64,000 nucleotides of DNA from Emergencia sp. 1XD21-10 (GCF_009936045.1 NZ_QWEQ01000018.1:1-64000); one strand, 5' to 3'; positions 10,099 through 19,280 are shown, numbered from the stretch's first letter. Numbers and translations are program-made. The notes: generated by a model from the sequence alone, not told the origin.

Positions 10099-10182
10099 CG
10101 TCTTACCTCTTACCCTAACATTTTTCTTTCCTGTTTAATCTTTCCATTTTCAAATCATATATACACTGTCAAATACGTGCGA

Positions 10183-11148
10183 TTAGATATTTGCAACAAG
10201 ATACGCGATGCCGCAGCAAACCAGTGCAATAAACCAGAACATAGCAACTACGTATTTTTCTTTCATGCCGCACATTTCGAAGTGGTGGTGCAGCGGGGCC
10301 ATTTTGAAAAAGCGTTTGCCGCCGGTCATTTTAAAATATCCCACCTGAATGATAACAGACAGTGCTTCCAGTACATAAATCAATCCTGCAACCGGCAAAA
10401 GAAATTCCACTTTCATAATAATCGCTGCAGACGCCAGCGCACCGCCAAGGGCCATAGAACCGGTATCTCCCATGAACAGCTTTGCAGGGTATCTGTTGAA
10501 CACCAGAAAACCTAAACATGCGCCGGTCAGCGCTGTACAGAAAATCGCTGCGCTATTATGCCCAAACTCCATGCCGACGATGGCAAAGAAGAATGCTACC
10601 AGCGCTGTAACGCCAGAAGATAAGCCGTCCAGTCCATCAGTCAGATTCACCGCATTTGCCATAGCAACAACGACAAAGATGACAAAAGGAATGTATAGCG
10701 CGCCAAAATCAATATACTTGTCGATGAACGGAATCCATACCTCAGTTCCGTAACCAGAATAATTTGCCATATATACGGCCAGTGCCCCTGCAAAAAGAAC
10801 TTGCAGTACCAGCTTCTGCCATGCGCGAAGTCCCAGATTATGTTTTTTTGCAACCTTGATGTAATCATCAAAGAAGCCGATTAATCCAAAGAGCAGTGTC
10901 ACCGCCAACATAACGAAAGTGTCCGTGGACACATACCCACCGATAAAGGTCATCAAAACCAATGCTCCGAAGATGGCGATGCCGCCCATGGTAGGCGTTC
11001 CTTCCTTAGAAAGATGAGACTGCGGGCCCTCTTCCCTGATAAACTGCTGAAACTGTTTATGTTTGAGAATAGGAATTTCCAGTGAGGTCAATATCGTGCC
11101 CGCGATCATTCCTAAAGCTGCTAAAAATACGAGTTGAAAAATCTGCAT
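10183..11148 (-). CDS. mraY: phospho-N-acetylmuramoyl-pentapeptide transferase MraY
   Basis: Integral membrane enzyme that transfers phospho-MurNAc-pentapeptide to undecaprenyl phosphate to make lipid I. It is 321 residues long with about ten membrane segments. Diagnostic motifs are the catalytic FFDDYIKVAKKHNLGL, the NLTDGLDGLSSG loop, the LFMGDTGSMALGG loop, and MAPLHHHFEMCGMKE near the C-terminus. It is preceded by murF with a 5-bp gap and followed by murD after an 84-bp gap in which I see no gene. Confidence 0.97.
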   Translation of the reverse strand: MQIFQLVFLAALGMIAGTILTSLEIPILKHKQFQQFIREEGPQSHLSKEGTPTMGGIAIFGALVLMTFIGGYVSTDTFVMLAVTLLFGLIGFFDDYIKVAKKHNLGLRAWQKLVLQVLFAGALAVYMANYSGYGTEVWIPFIDKYIDFGALYIPFVIFVVVAMANAVNLTDGLDGLSSGVTALVAFFFAIVGMEFGHNSAAIFCTALTGACLGFLVFNRYPAKLFMGDTGSMALGGALASAAIIMKVEFLLPVAGLIYVLEALSVIIQVGYFKMTGGKRFFKMAPLHHHFEMCGMKEKYVVAMFWFIALVCCGIAYLVANI

Positions 11149-11153
11149 GTGTG

Positions 11154-12533
11154 TTACTCCTGTTCCTTCAAAATTTTATCCACAATCTCCTCCATGCCCA
11201 TGGCTCTGGAACCTTTTACCAGAACGGTATCTCCCGGTTTAAAGAGTCCCATAGCTTCCTCATAGAATTGATTCTTTGTATCATAGAAATACACCTTCGT
11301 ATCCATCCCTGCGTGGTTTGCCCCCAAAGCTATATCTCCTGCTTTCTCTCCTACAGCAATCAAAAGATCGATATTTTTTTCTGCGGCGTAAACACCGATT
11401 TCGTGATGATAAGCGGCAGAGTTTTCTCCCAGTTCATTCATGCCGCCTAAAATAGCGATTTTACGGTTTCCCTTAGCGCTGACTAAAGTGTTCAAGGCTG
11501 ACTTCATGGAGTCAGGCGCCGCATTGTAGGTGTCATCAATCACCTTAATTCCTCCGGCTTCCCTGATGGAAAGCCTCTTTCCAGTCAGTTCCATAGCTAC
11601 AAGGCCTCTTGCTGCTTCCTCGATAGAAACACCCAGCTTTCTGCATGCCGCAACGGCAAGGCTTGCGTTAAGCGCATTATGCGCGCCTGGAACCTGCAGA
11701 GAAATCCTGTACGTCTGTCCTTCCGCCGCCAAAGTAAAAGCAATGCCCTCCGTCCCGAAATCTTCTATATCCTTTACAGTATAGTCTCCCTGATCTTCTT
11801 CCAGAGAAACCTTAATCACATCATAGTCACCCCTAAATTCTGCTTTCTGCAGCATATCGCAGGAGCTGTTTACAACCAGAGTATTTTCTTTCCCGAAGTA
11901 ATCGGTAATCTCCATCTTGGCGGAGAAAATGCCTTCTCTGCTGCCCAAATTCTCGATGTGAGAAATCCCCACATTGGTAATAATGCCGATGTCAGGTCTA
12001 ATGATGTCTACAAGGCGATGGATTTCACCAAAGTGATCCATTCCTATTTCCAAAACCGCAGCTTCCATTGTATCATCAAAGGAAAAAATCGTCAGTGGAA
12101 CGCCGATATCATTATTGAAATTTCCTACTGTGGCACCGGTACAATACTTTTGTTTTAAGATAGCATGCACCATATCTCTGGTACTGGTTTTGCCCACACT
12201 GCCAGTAACAGCAACCGTTTTCAGCTGCAATCTCTCAAGATACCAGGCAGCTAGCCGCTGCAATGCTTTTGTGGTATCAGAAACCAGAACTGCGCTGAGT
12301 CCCTCGGGCACTGCAGCTTCTCTTGCAGTAAGCACCGCCGTGCAACCCTTTTCTTTTACCTGTGGTATAAATTTATGAGCATCATGTACCTCTCCCACAA
12401 TGGGGACGAATAAGTCTCCTGCTTTTGCCGTGCGGGAGTCTGTGCAAACTGCAAAAATCTCTTCTTTGCTCTGTCCAGAAATAATCTTTCCGTCCGTCGC
12501 CTTTTCAATTTCTCCTAAAGTTATCGTGTTCAT
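11154..12533 (-). CDS. murF: UDP-MurNAc-tripeptide--D-Ala-D-Ala ligase MurF
   Basis: Cytoplasmic Mur ligase that adds D-Ala-D-Ala, completing the pentapeptide precursor. It has 459 residues. The ATP-binding loop is VTGSVGKTSTRDMV (about residue 110), followed by LEIGMDHFGEIHRLVD and NVGISHIENLGSREGI. The C-terminal domain has DDTYNAAPDSMKSAL and ends with VLVKGSRAMGMEEIV. The ATG lies inside the last 29 bases of murE, so the two genes overlap and are probably translationally coupled. Confidence 0.96.
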   Translation of the reverse strand: MNTITLGEIEKATDGKIISGQSKEEIFAVCTDSRTAKAGDLFVPIVGEVHDAHKFIPQVKEKGCTAVLTAREAAVPEGLSAVLVSDTTKALQRLAAWYLERLQLKTVAVTGSVGKTSTRDMVHAILKQKYCTGATVGNFNNDIGVPLTIFSFDDTMEAAVLEIGMDHFGEIHRLVDIIRPDIGIITNVGISHIENLGSREGIFSAKMEITDYFGKENTLVVNSSCDMLQKAEFRGDYDVIKVSLEEDQGDYTVKDIEDFGTEGIAFTLAAEGQTYRISLQVPGAHNALNASLAVAACRKLGVSIEEAARGLVAMELTGKRLSIREAGGIKVIDDTYNAAPDSMKSALNTLVSAKGNRKIAILGGMNELGENSAAYHHEIGVYAAEKNIDLLIAVGEKAGDIALGANHAGMDTKVYFYDTKNQFYEEAMGLFKPGDTVLVKGSRAMGMEEIVDKILKEQE

Positions 12534-13992
12534 GTTTCACCTTTTCTATTGACGCCAGAACTTCCTCACGATCGTCAAAATGTATTTTATCTTCTCCAAT
12601 AATCTGATAGTTTTCGTGTCCTTTACCTGCAATGATGGCTATTTCACCATCCTGCAAATGCTCCGCCGCATAACGAATCGCCGCTCTTCTGTCTGCAATC
12701 ACCGTAAAACAGCTTCTCTGTTCTGCAAGAACTCTGGTAATATCGCTGATAATTACCTCCGGCTCTTCTTTTCTCGGGTTGTCGGAAGTGACCACTGAGA
12801 AATCTGCAAGGGCAGCTGCCGCTTTCGCCATGTCTGTTCGTCTGTTTTTGTCTCTCTGCCCACCGCAGCCAAAAACCACAGTCAGACGCTTCGGGTGATA
12901 ATCCCGCAAAGACTTCAGTAAATTTTCAAGGGCTACGCCGTTATGTGCATAGTCCACCATGATGACTTTACCGGGACCTGCCGCAAACATTTCCTGTCTG
13001 CCCGGCACCAAGATTTCACGCAGTGCCGTACGAATGCTTTCCTTGCCTATCTTCATCCTGCTGCAAACCGCCGCTGCTGCCATAGCATTGTAACAAGAAA
13101 ATTTCCCGGGTAATCCCACAACCAAGTCTATATTATAATCGCCTGTAATCTCAAATTCCACTCCTAATTTTCCGGGAATTTTGACATAATCCAAGTTCTT
13201 TGCCTTAAAACCGCAGTGCTTCTCCATTCCATAAGTAACAATCTTGCAAGCACTGTCCTCTACCATTCGCTGTGCATATGGGTTATCTGCATTTATCACC
13301 GCTTCCTTACAGGTCTGAAACAACTGCGCCTTGCAACCCGCATATTCAGCAAAATCCCGATGTTCACCGCGTCCGATATGATCTTCTGACAGATTAGTAA
13401 ACACGGCATAGTCAAAATACAGTCCGTGTACTCTCTTAAGCTTCAGCGCCTGAGACGACACCTCCATCACACAAGCGGTACAGCCACAGTCTGCCATCTT
13501 TCTAAGGTACGCCTGCAGCTCCACCGATTCCGGCGTCGTATGGGTGCTTTCAATGATTTCTTCTCCTGTATCCGTATGCACCGTTCCAATCAGCCCGCAT
13601 TTTTGTCCTGCTCTTTTCAGTATTGCCTGTATCATAAAAGTCGTCGTCGTTTTTCCCTTAGTACCGGTTACCCCGATAAGACAGAGCTTTCGGGCAGGAT
13701 AGCCATAAAACGCGCCTGCCATTTCCGCCATCAGCTGTCTGCTGTCTGTAGTTCTGACAACCGTAATATCATCTGACAAGCTAAGAGCTTTCTGGCAGAC
13801 CACTGCCCTCGCCCCTCGCTTAACTGCTTCCTCTGCATAGTCGTGGCCATCATCTTCCGCACCTTCAATGCAGACAAAGACGCAGCCCTCTATGACTTTA
13901 TCACAATGGTAGAAAATTCCTGTAACCGCAAGTTCCAAAGAACCTTGCATACACTCATAATCTGCATTTTGCAGCAGTTCAAAAAGTTTCAG
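12505..13992 (-). CDS. murE: UDP-MurNAc-L-Ala-D-Glu--meso-diaminopimelate ligase MurE (probable CTG start)
   Basis: Mur ligase that adds the third amino acid of the stem peptide. The ATP loop is GVTGTKGKTTTTFM. The signature SDNPRKEEPE carries DNPR, the motif typical of meso-diaminopimelate-adding enzymes. The first ATG (13950) lacks a ribosome binding site and would remove the usual N-terminus. In frame upstream, a CTG at 13990-13992 gives MKLFELLQNADYECMQGS, which looks like a normal MurE N-terminus. It has a GGGGAG site (14000-14005) 7 nt before it. I therefore infer a CTG start. It lies between the SpoVD-like PBP gene and murF. Confidence 0.9.
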   Translation of the reverse strand: MKLFELLQNADYECMQGSLELAVTGIFYHCDKVIEGCVFVCIEGAEDDGHDYAEEAVKRGARAVVCQKALSLSDDITVVRTTDSRQLMAEMAGAFYGYPARKLCLIGVTGTKGKTTTTFMIQAILKRAGQKCGLIGTVHTDTGEEIIESTHTTPESVELQAYLRKMADCGCTACVMEVSSQALKLKRVHGLYFDYAVFTNLSEDHIGRGEHRDFAEYAGCKAQLFQTCKEAVINADNPYAQRMVEDSACKIVTYGMEKHCGFKAKNLDYVKIPGKLGVEFEITGDYNIDLVVGLPGKFSCYNAMAAAAVCSRMKIGKESIRTALREILVPGRQEMFAAGPGKVIMVDYAHNGVALENLLKSLRDYHPKRLTVVFGCGGQRDKNRRTDMAKAAAALADFSVVTSDNPRKEEPEVIISDITRVLAEQRSCFTVIADRRAAIRYAAEHLQDGEIAIIAGKGHENYQIIGEDKIHFDDREEVLASIEKVKHEHDNFRRN

Positions 13993-14022
13993 TTCAAATC
14001 TCCCCGATTCTTTGCTTTCAGT

Positions 14023-16023
14023 CTATTCTCTATATAAGTATACCTTTCCGCCTTTCTTTATCTTCTTACCTGCCTTCGGATACTGCTCTACGACTGTAAA
14101 GTCTTCGTTCTCAGATTCCTTCGGTATTGCCTGGTATTCCAAATCATATTTTCCTAAAACGCCGATAGCCGCACTGTAGCTCTTGCCTTTTACATTCGGT
14201 ACATAGACGTATTCGGACTTAAGCGCTTTTTCTTCTTCCTCGGTGTACTTCGGATTGACGCCTAAATAAGGAAGTGCATTTTCCATGAATTCCTTGGCAA
14301 TCGGTGCTGCTGTGGTACTTCCGAACTGAATGCCTTTCGGGCTGTCTACAACAACCAGAATGACAAACTGAGGGTCATCCATCGGCGCCATACCAATAAA
14401 GGAAGAATAAGTATCTTCTGAATAGCCTCCTGTAGCCGATGGCTTATCTGCTGTACCTGTCTTGCCGCCGATACGATAACCTGCAACTTTTGCCTTACCG
14501 CCGCCACCCTCGGATACGACATACTCCATAATTTCCTTCATTTCATCTGCTGTTTTGGAGGAAATAACTTTGCGGACCTCTTTCGTTTCGAAGGTCTTCA
14601 CCGTATCCCCGTTGGAATCGGTCAATTCTTTTACCACTCTGGGCTGCATGAGCACACCATCGTTTCCGATAGCACAGACCGCCGAAACCAGCTGTATCGG
14701 TGTTACCGCAACTCCCTGCCCATAGGAGATGGTTGCAAGTTCAACTGGTCCGATCAAATCTTCCGGCTGTACCTGCGCTGTCGCCTCTCCTGGCAAATCA
14801 ATATGAGTCAAAGAAACGCTGGTAATTCCAAACATTTCCAAATAATCATAGTACTTCTCTTTGCCCAGCTTCATCGCCATCTGGATCTGTACTGGGTTGC
14901 AGGAATTTCCTACAGCCTCTTTCAAAGTTTCAGTTCCATGAGGTACACTGCTCCAGCAGTGGAGCGTAACATGCGTGCCGGGCACCTCGTAACCTACGTT
15001 ACATTGATACTTAGTGGTAAGCGATGTTACACCTTCTTCCAGTGCAGATGATGTGGTAAGCAGTTTAAAGGTTGAACCCGGCTCATAAGTGTCACTGATG
15101 ATAGGATTTCTCCACATCTGGTTCAGGTAAGTGCCTTGTTCTTCCGTTGTCATCTTGTCAAATTTTTTCTGTTCGCTTTTCTTAACAGGCGTCAAAGGTT
15201 CATTAGGATCAAAGCCTGGATTGGTCGCCATGGCGAGAACGTCGCCAGTTGCAGGATCCATGACAAGACACATAATTCTGCTGGCGTTGGTTTCCTTCAT
15301 ACCGTTTGCCACAGCATTTTCTGCATAGTGCTGCAGCACCTCGTCTATGGTAAGAACCACGTTAAGCCCGTCTTCTGCCTGATAGTATTTTTCTTCTCCA
15401 TAAGCCAGAGAATTTCCGTTAAGATCAGTATTCTTAATCCATCTGCCAGCTACGCCACTGAGATATTCATCATACTGAAATTCTACGCCGCTGCGGCCTT
15501 CGTTATCATCGTTGACACTGCCCAGAAGCTGAGAAGCAAAATCCCCCAGAGGGTAATAGCGTTTTGCGTTTTCAGCAAGTTCAATTCCGTAAATTTCCAG
15601 TTCTCTGATTTTATCCGCTGTTTCTTTATCCAAATACTTGGCAATTTTAATCAGCGCCTGTTGTTTCGTGATTTTCTCTTCGACTTCAGCAGCTTCCATA
15701 TCTAAAACCATGGCAAGCTTACCGCTTATCTCTTTGATTTCTTTGTCAGTAGTGTAGGCTTTTTTCACATCGGAAGGTCTTGCCCAGACAGTATAGCATG
15801 CAGCGCTGGTCGCCAGCTTTTCTCCGTTGCGGTCAAGAATAGAGCCGCGTTTGGCTTCAATTGGAATATCGCTGGTCTGCTGATCAATTGCCATACCACT
15901 GTATTCTTCCGCCTTTACTACCTGAATCCATGCCAGACGAAAAGACAGAAGCAAGATCAATACACTGATGATGCCAAAGGTGATAATCACTCTCTTTTTA
16001 TTTTTTCCGCTAACTCTCGCCAT
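14023..16023 (-). CDS. SpoVD/FtsI-like class B penicillin-binding protein with PASTA domain
   Basis: Membrane-anchored class B transpeptidase of 666 residues. A single N-terminal membrane segment is followed by the PBP dimerisation domain (IPIEAKRGSILDRNGEKLA). The transpeptidase domain follows, with the active-site STFK in YEPGSTFKLLTT, the SCN triad in AVGNSCNPVQ, and KTGTADKPS. The C-terminus (VYVPNVKGKSYSAAIGVLG) is one PASTA domain, as in SpoVD of Bacillus and many clostridial PBPs. Only one such gene is in the cluster, so it could serve vegetative septation, spore cortex synthesis, or both. A terminator-like hairpin lies upstream, between it and the ftsL-like gene. Confidence 0.93.
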   Translation of the reverse strand: MARVSGKNKKRVIITFGIISVLILLLSFRLAWIQVVKAEEYSGMAIDQQTSDIPIEAKRGSILDRNGEKLATSAACYTVWARPSDVKKAYTTDKEIKEISGKLAMVLDMEAAEVEEKITKQQALIKIAKYLDKETADKIRELEIYGIELAENAKRYYPLGDFASQLLGSVNDDNEGRSGVEFQYDEYLSGVAGRWIKNTDLNGNSLAYGEEKYYQAEDGLNVVLTIDEVLQHYAENAVANGMKETNASRIMCLVMDPATGDVLAMATNPGFDPNEPLTPVKKSEQKKFDKMTTEEQGTYLNQMWRNPIISDTYEPGSTFKLLTTSSALEEGVTSLTTKYQCNVGYEVPGTHVTLHCWSSVPHGTETLKEAVGNSCNPVQIQMAMKLGKEKYYDYLEMFGITSVSLTHIDLPGEATAQVQPEDLIGPVELATISYGQGVAVTPIQLVSAVCAIGNDGVLMQPRVVKELTDSNGDTVKTFETKEVRKVISSKTADEMKEIMEYVVSEGGGGKAKVAGYRIGGKTGTADKPSATGGYSEDTYSSFIGMAPMDDPQFVILVVVDSPKGIQFGSTTAAPIAKEFMENALPYLGVNPKYTEEEEKALKSEYVYVPNVKGKSYSAAIGVLGKYDLEYQAIPKESENEDFTVVEQYPKAGKKIKKGGKVYLYRE

Positions 16024-16063
16024 ATTCCTTTATAACTCCTGTCTGATGTTTTCTCCATAGATA

Positions 16064-16105
16064 GCAAAAAGAGCCAGACGTTCTAGATTATTCAATTGTC
16101 CGGCT
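16064..16105 (-). terminator. terminator-like hairpin between the ftsL-like gene and the PBP gene
   Basis: On the minus strand AGCCGGAC pairs with GTCTGGCT across an 18-nt loop (one G-U pair), followed by CTTTTTG. It would reduce transcription from the mraZ promoter into the PBP and mur genes, or separate two transcription units inside the cluster. Confidence 0.5.
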
Positions 16106-16149
16106 GCATTCTATGAAATTATTCCCAAAAATAGTATACGGTTTCTCCG

Positions 16150-16476
16150 TTAGTTGTATGCCTGTTCTTTGATCGCCATAGCAAAATTTTCTGATGGTCT
16201 GTCATCCTCCGTCACATAAACACACTCCCCATCTGTCGGATATACCATACCGAGCTTCCCTTTGGCAACTTTTTCTATATGTTCTACATTATTGGCACTT
16301 TTAATTTTGATGTTGAGAGTATCAATTTCTCCCTGGATTGCCTCATTGGATGAAACCAGGCTGTTGTTCTCTACCTTCAGTTCAGCAGAGTATGCAGTCA
16401 CTACGACCATCACAATACAAATCAGTCCAATCATCAACGCCCCTGTTAATATTCTTCTTTTGTCTTGATTTCTCAT
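16150..16476 (-). CDS. ftsL: FtsL-like septum formation protein
   Basis: Small bitopic divisome protein of 108 residues in the standard ftsL position between rsmH and the PBP gene. A short basic cytoplasmic tail (MRNQDKRR) precedes a membrane segment at about residues 10-29. A leucine-zipper-like coiled coil follows, at about residues 31-62 (LKVENNSLVSSNEAIQGEID). The segment HIEKVAKGKLGMVYPTDGE resembles the FtsL/DivIC signature (A-x-x-x-L-G-M). FtsL sequences are poorly conserved, so position and architecture carry the call. Confidence 0.8.
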   Translation of the reverse strand: MRNQDKRRILTGALMIGLICIVMVVVTAYSAELKVENNSLVSSNEAIQGEIDTLNIKIKSANNVEHIEKVAKGKLGMVYPTDGECVYVTEDDRPSENFAMAIKEQAYN

Positions 16477-16488
16477 TAGTATTCCCCA

Positions 16489-17424
16489 TCAAATTTTTTC
16501 GCAGACCCTAAGCTTTGCACTTCTGGATCTCGGATTTATCTCTAGTTCTTCCTTGCTGGGAAGAATTGGTTTCTTAGTGATTTTGTCAATATCTGCTTTT
16601 TTTCCGCAAACGCATACTGGAAATTCTGCAGGACAAGTGCACGGATTGGCTCTTTGCGCAATAGTTTCTTTGACAATGCGATCCTCCAGCGAATGGAAGG
16701 AAATCACACAAAGCCTGCCGCCCGGCGCCAAAACATCACAAAACTCTGAAATTGCGTCCTTTAGCTGTCCCAGTTCATCATTTACCTCAATGCGAATTGC
16801 CTGAAAAGTTCTCTTTGCAGGATGAGGACCTTCTCTTCTTGCTTTTGCTGGAATGGCGCTTTTAATCAACTCCACCAACCGACCGGTTGTTTCGATAGGC
16901 CCGTCCTTTCTTCCATTTACGATAAAACTCGCAATGCGAGAGGCCCACTTTTCTTCGCCGTATCCGGAAATGATACGTCTCAGTTCTTTCTGATCATAGC
17001 TGTTCACTACATCGTAGGCAGTAAAATTATCGTCCTGACTCATCCGCATATCCAGCGGTGCATCATGCATGTAAGAAAAACCTCTTTGGGAATTGTCCAG
17101 TTGGAAGGATGATACCCCTAAATCTAACAATGCGCCATCAATGTTAGCAATCCCAAATTCCTGCAATACCTGTCTGATGTCTGAATAGTTGGTTTGCACA
17201 AAGAGTTTTTTACACGGATAGCCGGAAAGTCTGAGCTGGGAAGCTGCCAGCGCGTCTCTGTCACGGTCAATCCCGATTAAGAGTCCGTCCTTTGACAGCC
17301 TGCGGCAAATTTCGGAGGCATGTCCGCCGCCGCCAAGAGTGCCATCCACGTAAACGCCATCAGGTTTGATATTCAGATTTTCAATACATTCTTCCAACAG
17401 AACTGAAGTGTGTTTAAACTCCAT
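16489..17424 (-). CDS. rsmH: 16S rRNA (cytosine-1402-N4)-methyltransferase RsmH
   Basis: SAM-dependent methyltransferase (formerly MraW) that modifies C1402 of 16S rRNA in the ribosomal decoding centre. It is 311 residues long, the usual size. The N-terminus [17 protein letters not shown] and the SAM loop [14 protein letters not shown] are diagnostic, as are [19 protein letters not shown] and [13 protein letters not shown]. It follows mraZ by 8 bp, as in most bacteria, and is co-transcribed with it. Confidence 0.97.
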   Translation of the reverse strand: MEFKHTSVLLEECIENLNIKPDGVYVDGTLGGGGHASEICRRLSKDGLLIGIDRDRDALAASQLRLSGYPCKKLFVQTNYSDIRQVLQEFGIANIDGALLDLGVSSFQLDNSQRGFSYMHDAPLDMRMSQDDNFTAYDVVNSYDQKELRRIISGYGEEKWASRIASFIVNGRKDGPIETTGRLVELIKSAIPAKARREGPHPAKRTFQAIRIEVNDELGQLKDAISEFCDVLAPGGRLCVISFHSLEDRIVKETIAQRANPCTCPAEFPVCVCGKKADIDKITKKPILPSKEELEINPRSRSAKLRVCEKI

Positions 17425-17432
17425 CTTATCCC

Positions 17433-17864
17433 CTAAAATCTATACTGCGCCAAGGACTCTGCAAATTCTTCAGAATCCATTTTGTTTTCGTTATCCGGTG
17501 CGTCCCAGACTTCTTTACTCCAGACCTCAATCTTTCGCATAGCGCCCATTGTCACCAGTTCCTTATCGATGCCTGCGTATTCTTTTAGTTCCGCCGGTAT
17601 AACGATTCTCCCCTGTTTATCAAATTCGCAGTCAACCGCATTTGCACAGAAGTGACGAATAAATGCTCTAACCTTTGGATCCGATTCAGGCAGCGCCTCA
17701 ATCTTATCCATCTGCTTGTCCCATTCATTCATAGAGTAGATGTAAAGGCACTTGTCCATACCCTTAGTCAGTACGCACCTGCCTCCCAGCTGATCCCTGT
17801 GTTTGGAAGGAACAATCATTCTGTTCTTGGCGTCTATTGAGTTGTTAAAAGTCCCCATGAACAT
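17433..17864 (-). CDS. mraZ: transcriptional regulator MraZ
   Basis: AbrB-like DNA-binding protein that autoregulates the dcw cluster by binding repeats in its own promoter. The protein has 143 residues with two SpoVT/AbrB-type halves: [19 protein letters not shown] near the start and [21 protein letters not shown] in the middle. Both carry the DxxxR signature. I start at the ATG at 17864, with GGAGG seven bases upstream. It is the first gene of the cluster, and candidate MraZ boxes lie just upstream. Confidence 0.95.
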   Translation of the reverse strand: MFMGTFNNSIDAKNRMIVPSKHRDQLGGRCVLTKGMDKCLYIYSMNEWDKQMDKIEALPESDPKVRAFIRHFCANAVDCEFDKQGRIVIPAELKEYAGIDKELVTMGAMRKIEVWSKEVWDAPDNENKMDSEEFAESLAQYRF

Positions 17865-17916
17865 GGATTTTCCTCCAGTTTTATACAAATACGATATACT
17901 ACTACGATTTTACACA

Positions 17917-17984
17917 CCCCATTTTACACCACTTCCCTCCACTTTTCAAGATTTGTTCCCCACTTTTTTGAATTTCTCCCCCAT
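17917..17984 (-). promoter_or_regulatory. mraZ/dcw promoter with phased MraZ boxes
   Basis: On the minus strand TTGAAA (17944-17949), a 17-bp spacer and TAAAAT (17921-17926) form a good sigmaA promoter. Five GTGG/ATGGG cores overlap and flank it, with the central base at 17921, 17931, 17941, 17962 and 17983. The spacings are therefore 10, 10, 21 and 21 bp, one or two helical turns. MraZ is known to bind G-rich repeats of about 10-bp period upstream of its own gene, so autorepression is likely. Confidence 0.75.
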
Positions 17985-18058
17985 TTTTTTGATTTTTTCA
18001 CCTTTCAATTCACGAAAAAAAACAGCTTAACTACATCTTGTACTACCCATTTTCTTTG

Positions 18059-18087
18059 CACCTAAATGTTGCCTTTCGCATAGGATA
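18059..18087 (+). promoter_or_regulatory. possible sigmaK-type promoter
   Basis: CACC (18059-18062), a 16-bp spacer and CATAGGATA (18079-18087) match the Bacillus sigmaK consensus (mACm, 16 bp, CATAnnnTA). It lies 82 bp before the cysteine-rich gene. The match is to a short consensus and the host's sporulation is inferred, so this is suggestive only. Confidence 0.4.
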
Positions 18088-18168
18088 TATTAAACTTACA
18101 TAGCGACAGCTATGCCTTCGGCGAATCTTCTCCGAAGTCGTTTAAAATATAAAGTGAGGTAATGAAAT

Positions 18169-19230
18169 ATGAACAATGAATCTCTGGTATACCTGAACAA
18201 GGTTTTCACCGATCTTGAGATAAAATCCTGTCCTTTGATGACTCAGGTTTGCACAACACCTGAAACCTTCGAGCAGCAGCTGTCTGTCTTTGATCCACAG
18301 GAAGAACCTTGCGGCTGCAGCGACTGTTCCTGCGGCGACTGCTCCTGCTGCCATAACTGCGGATGTTCTTGCGGATGTTCCTGTGGATGCGCTTCCGATC
18401 TTGATTGCTCCGATTTGAATTTTGTTGTTGACAGCACCGAAGTTATCATCAGTGATTTCGACCTATCGTGCCCATCTTCTATTGAACCCTGCAACGTCAC
18501 AGTAGACGGCATTCCTGTAGATATGCTGGAAGTGTTCAACGAAAGATACATGGCAGCAACCAATGATTTAATGAGCCGAATCGGCGACTGCTCCTGCATG
18601 GAAAGCGGAAATTCTACTAAAGGATATCTGCTGATTTCCGGCGTAGGCGGTTTCCACGCAAAACTTTCCATCATTCTGCGAGGCAGCGTTTTCAGCGGTG
18701 GATGCTGCAAAAAGTTTAAATTAGTTTTCACCACAAGAAACAACATTTGCTTCAATATCCCAGGACAATCAACTTTCGCTACGTCCCAGCTGTGCCTGCC
18801 TTGCACAACTGGCGGAATTGCCCCGATTATCAATTTCTCCTTCTCCGCAAACGGCACCCTTTTGAATCCTATGATTACTGCCTGCCAGACAAACGGAAAC
18901 TGCAACCTGTCTGTCACCGGCTGCCTAGTAACAGAACCTATCGCAAGCGTACAGGTTACAAGACAGACTTTATTCAGACTGGATGCAGAGGCGCTTCCTG
19001 TACCTTGTGATGATATCGAAAAATGCAGACAGAATATAGGCGAATGCGGTCTTGCTGACGATGACAGCAACGCATTTTCTCTGAGACACAGATGTTGTGA
19101 TGACGGTAGGCGTACAGAGCAGGAAGCCGACAGCTGCAGTTGTGGTTGTGGCTGCACTACTGCTTCCAGAGAAAACCGCACCACTTCTATCGCCTGTCAG
19201 TTCAACGGTCGTAACGGCTGTAATTTCTAA
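18169..19230 (+). CDS. cysteine-rich protein of unknown function, possible spore-surface protein
   Basis: A 353-residue protein with 39 cysteines (about 11%). Residues 48-80 are a dense run of Cys-Gly/Cys-Ser dipeptides such as CGCSCGCSCGC. A shorter SCSCGCGC cluster lies near residue 323, and a conserved-looking core with scattered Cys pairs (GGCCKKF, LCLPC) covers about residues 150-275. There is no signal peptide or membrane segment. Such composition occurs in disulfide-crosslinked spore coat or exosporium proteins and in metal-binding proteins. The sigmaK-like promoter favours the former. It is single, transcribed away from mraZ, with AGTGAGGTAATGAAAT upstream of the ATG and its own terminator. 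I do not recognise the family. Confidence 0.8.
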   Translation: MNNESLVYLNKVFTDLEIKSCPLMTQVCTTPETFEQQLSVFDPQEEPCGCSDCSCGDCSCCHNCGCSCGCSCGCASDLDCSDLNFVVDSTEVIISDFDLSCPSSIEPCNVTVDGIPVDMLEVFNERYMAATNDLMSRIGDCSCMESGNSTKGYLLISGVGGFHAKLSIILRGSVFSGGCCKKFKLVFTTRNNICFNIPGQSTFATSQLCLPCTTGGIAPIINFSFSANGTLLNPMITACQTNGNCNLSVTGCLVTEPIASVQVTRQTLFRLDAEALPVPCDDIEKCRQNIGECGLADDDSNAFSLRHRCCDDGRRTEQEADSCSCGCGCTTASRENRTTSIACQFNGRNGCNF

Positions 19231-19251
19231 TTTGCTAATATGAAAACAATT

Positions 19252-19280
19252 CGCCAGCGCCTTCGCGCTGGCGGTTTTGT
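19252..19280 (+). terminator. rho-independent terminator after the cysteine-rich gene
   Basis: A perfect 9-bp stem CGCCAGCGC / GCGCTGGCG with a CTTC tetraloop is followed by GTTTTGT. It starts 22 bp after the stop codon. The rest of the 302-bp gap to the next gene holds a candidate promoter and degenerate AT-rich repeats but no gene. Confidence 0.9.

Noticed and set aside
18243-19184. A 313-codon minus-strand open frame opposite the cysteine-rich gene
   Set aside because: The plus-strand gene has a ribosome binding site, promoter and terminator; the opposite frame has none and its Gln/Ser-rich stretch only mirrors the Cys codons.
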